Of a DNA stretch of 64,000 nucleotides, positions 63,426 to 64,000 are shown piece by piece. The position numbers and the translations under genes were made by a program. Source of the DNA: JBAZOO01 sp041648735 (GTDB taxonomy: Bacteria > Verrucomicrobiota > Lentisphaeria > Oligosphaerales > CAITYL01); contig JBAZOO010000002.1 in the NCBI GenBank assembly GCA_041648735.1, positions 62,001 to 126,000 of the forward strand, in the 5' to 3' direction. Numbering within the stretch: the stretch's first letter is position 1; every line of letters begins with the position of its first letter. The notes beneath the pieces are model-generated. The model made no database searches. It saw only the letters and a program-made list of their open reading frames with translations, and was not told the origin of the DNA.

Positions 63426-64000
63426 ATGGCGCAAGTCTCAATAGGTCAAGTCGAGAATCTGGAGGAGCTCATACGCGGACTGGAGTCCGTTCGTGAGTCT
63501 CTCGAGACTGCCTGCCGTGAGCAGATCGCGGCGGCGGAACGCCAATGCGCCGAGGCCTGGGATGAGATGCAGAACAGCGAGAGCATGCTGGAACAGGCCA
63601 GTGAGGCAGAACAAGCGGCGCATCAGGCGTTGGCTGAAGCTCAGCAGGACTTGGGATCAGCGGAGAGCGCGCTCAGCGCAGCGCAATCTGCGCTGTCTGC
63701 TTGCGAGGCGCAGTCGCCAGATGAAGATGGTGACGTGCCCGACTGCTCTTCTGAGGAAGCCGACGTTGACGATGTCGAGTCGGCTGTCCGGGAGGCGCAG
63801 GCCACCGTCGAGGCGGCGCAGGTGGAGCTGGACAAGGCTGTGGAAAATCGCCAACGGATGGAGCATCGCCTCGATATCTCCAAGCAGGCATTGGCGATGG
63901 CGGAGCAGGTCTTCGATCAGACCCAGCACGAATGCGCAGGCCGGATGGGATCGGTGGGCACTTCCATTGATTCAGGTAGGGCACGGCTGGCCGCCGCACA
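63426..64000 (+). CDS. Coiled-coil protein, partial at window end
   Basis: 191 codons are visible from the ATG at 63426, 9 bp after the WXG-like gene, and the frame is open to the window edge. The sequence is almost entirely heptad-patterned, rich in Ala, Glu and Gln: VENLEELIRGLESVRESLET, AERQCAEAWDEMQNSESMLE, SAESALSAAQSALSACEAQ and SAVREAQATVEAAQVELDKA. An acidic, Cys-containing loop (SPDEDGDVPDCSSEEADVDD, near residue 100-120) breaks the coil, and several scattered cysteines are present. No family is recognised. It is the fourth gene of the VWA-VWA-WXG operon and probably a long filamentous or scaffold component; the remainder lies outside. Confidence 0.85.
   Translation, partial: MAQVSIGQVENLEELIRGLESVRESLETACREQIAAAERQCAEAWDEMQNSESMLEQASEAEQAAHQALAEAQQDLGSAESALSAAQSALSACEAQSPDEDGDVPDCSSEEADVDDVESAVREAQATVEAAQVELDKAVENRQRMEHRLDISKQALAMAEQVFDQTQHECAGRMGSVGTSIDSGRARLAAA

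Noticed and set aside
1..64000. tRNA, rRNA or CRISPR loci
   Set aside because: Reading through both strands I found no cloverleaf-like GTTCGA T-arm contexts with matching acceptor stems, no rRNA-like sequence and no spaced direct-repeat arrays; a dedicated search could still find something by-eye reading misses.

Overview
The window is a GC-rich bacterial chromosome segment (tRNA and rRNA genes not seen). Three features point to the PVC superphylum, most likely Lentisphaerota: a 50-residue small basic protein of the type restricted to Verrucomicrobia/Chlamydiae/Lentisphaerae (45805-45957), pseudopilin-like proteins with an FTLIELL N-terminus and a C-terminal H-x9-DG-type signature, and PEP-CTERM surface proteins. 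Genes are tightly packed, with many ATGA stop/start overlaps, and they contrast with AT-richer, repeat-loaded islets full of broken genes. The lineage call is inference.

Layout. 1-5.0 kb is a decaying accessory zone: a PEP-CTERM protein end, a pseudopilin, a uroporphyrinogen-decarboxylase tail, a second pseudopilin broken at both ends, a 432-bp element with perfect 27-bp inverted ends, a DUF4160 remnant, an AT-rich HEPN gene, a secreted CxxCxGxG protein and a large palindromic element. 5.0-9.1 kb holds late cobalamin genes (a CobD-CobQ fusion, cobU, cobC-type phosphatase). 9.4-16.6 kb carries dsbD, a DUF2062 protein, two small membrane proteins, a DUF3857/transglutaminase-like protein, a rhomboid and an esterase. 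17.0-19.9 kb is an amino-sugar operon (ROK kinase, PIG-L deacetylase) whose last gene, nagB, is a deletion pseudogene. 20.0-22.4 kb has a cobalamin riboswitch leading into a PEP-CTERM protein, a pseudopilin and a lipoprotein. 22.4-26.1 kb holds a CBS-type pyrophosphatase and a pseudokinase. 26.2-27.8 kb is a ruined type II restriction-modification system. 27.9-33.3 kb encodes an acyltransferase-GNAT fusion and a SNF2 helicase.

33.7-43.8 kb encodes a complete membrane complex related to group 4 hydrogenases. Its 'large subunit' lacks the nickel-binding cysteines, as in Ehr (energy-converting hydrogenase-related) complexes, so it probably couples an unknown redox reaction to ion pumping. A HTH-PTS IIA regulator lies beside it. 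44.0-50.3 kb is housekeeping: a CobS-like protein without its acidic motifs, a deoxyribosyltransferase-like protein, dut, the small basic protein, then rpsP-khpA-trmD-rplS-rnhB-pcnB. 50.3-54.4 kb encodes a DD-carboxypeptidase, a flavoprotein and a nucleotide-sugar dehydrogenase. 54.7-59.1 kb is an apparently intact type IIG restriction-modification enzyme. 59.2-60.6 kb is gcvPB, preceded by a three-copy 52-bp tandem repeat. 60.9-61.5 kb is an IS3 remnant.

The window ends in the first genes of an unusual operon (61.7-64.0 kb): two tandem VWA proteins, a WXG100-like helical-hairpin protein and a coiled-coil protein that runs off the end. This and the riboswitch-controlled surface locus are the best candidates for an undescribed system.
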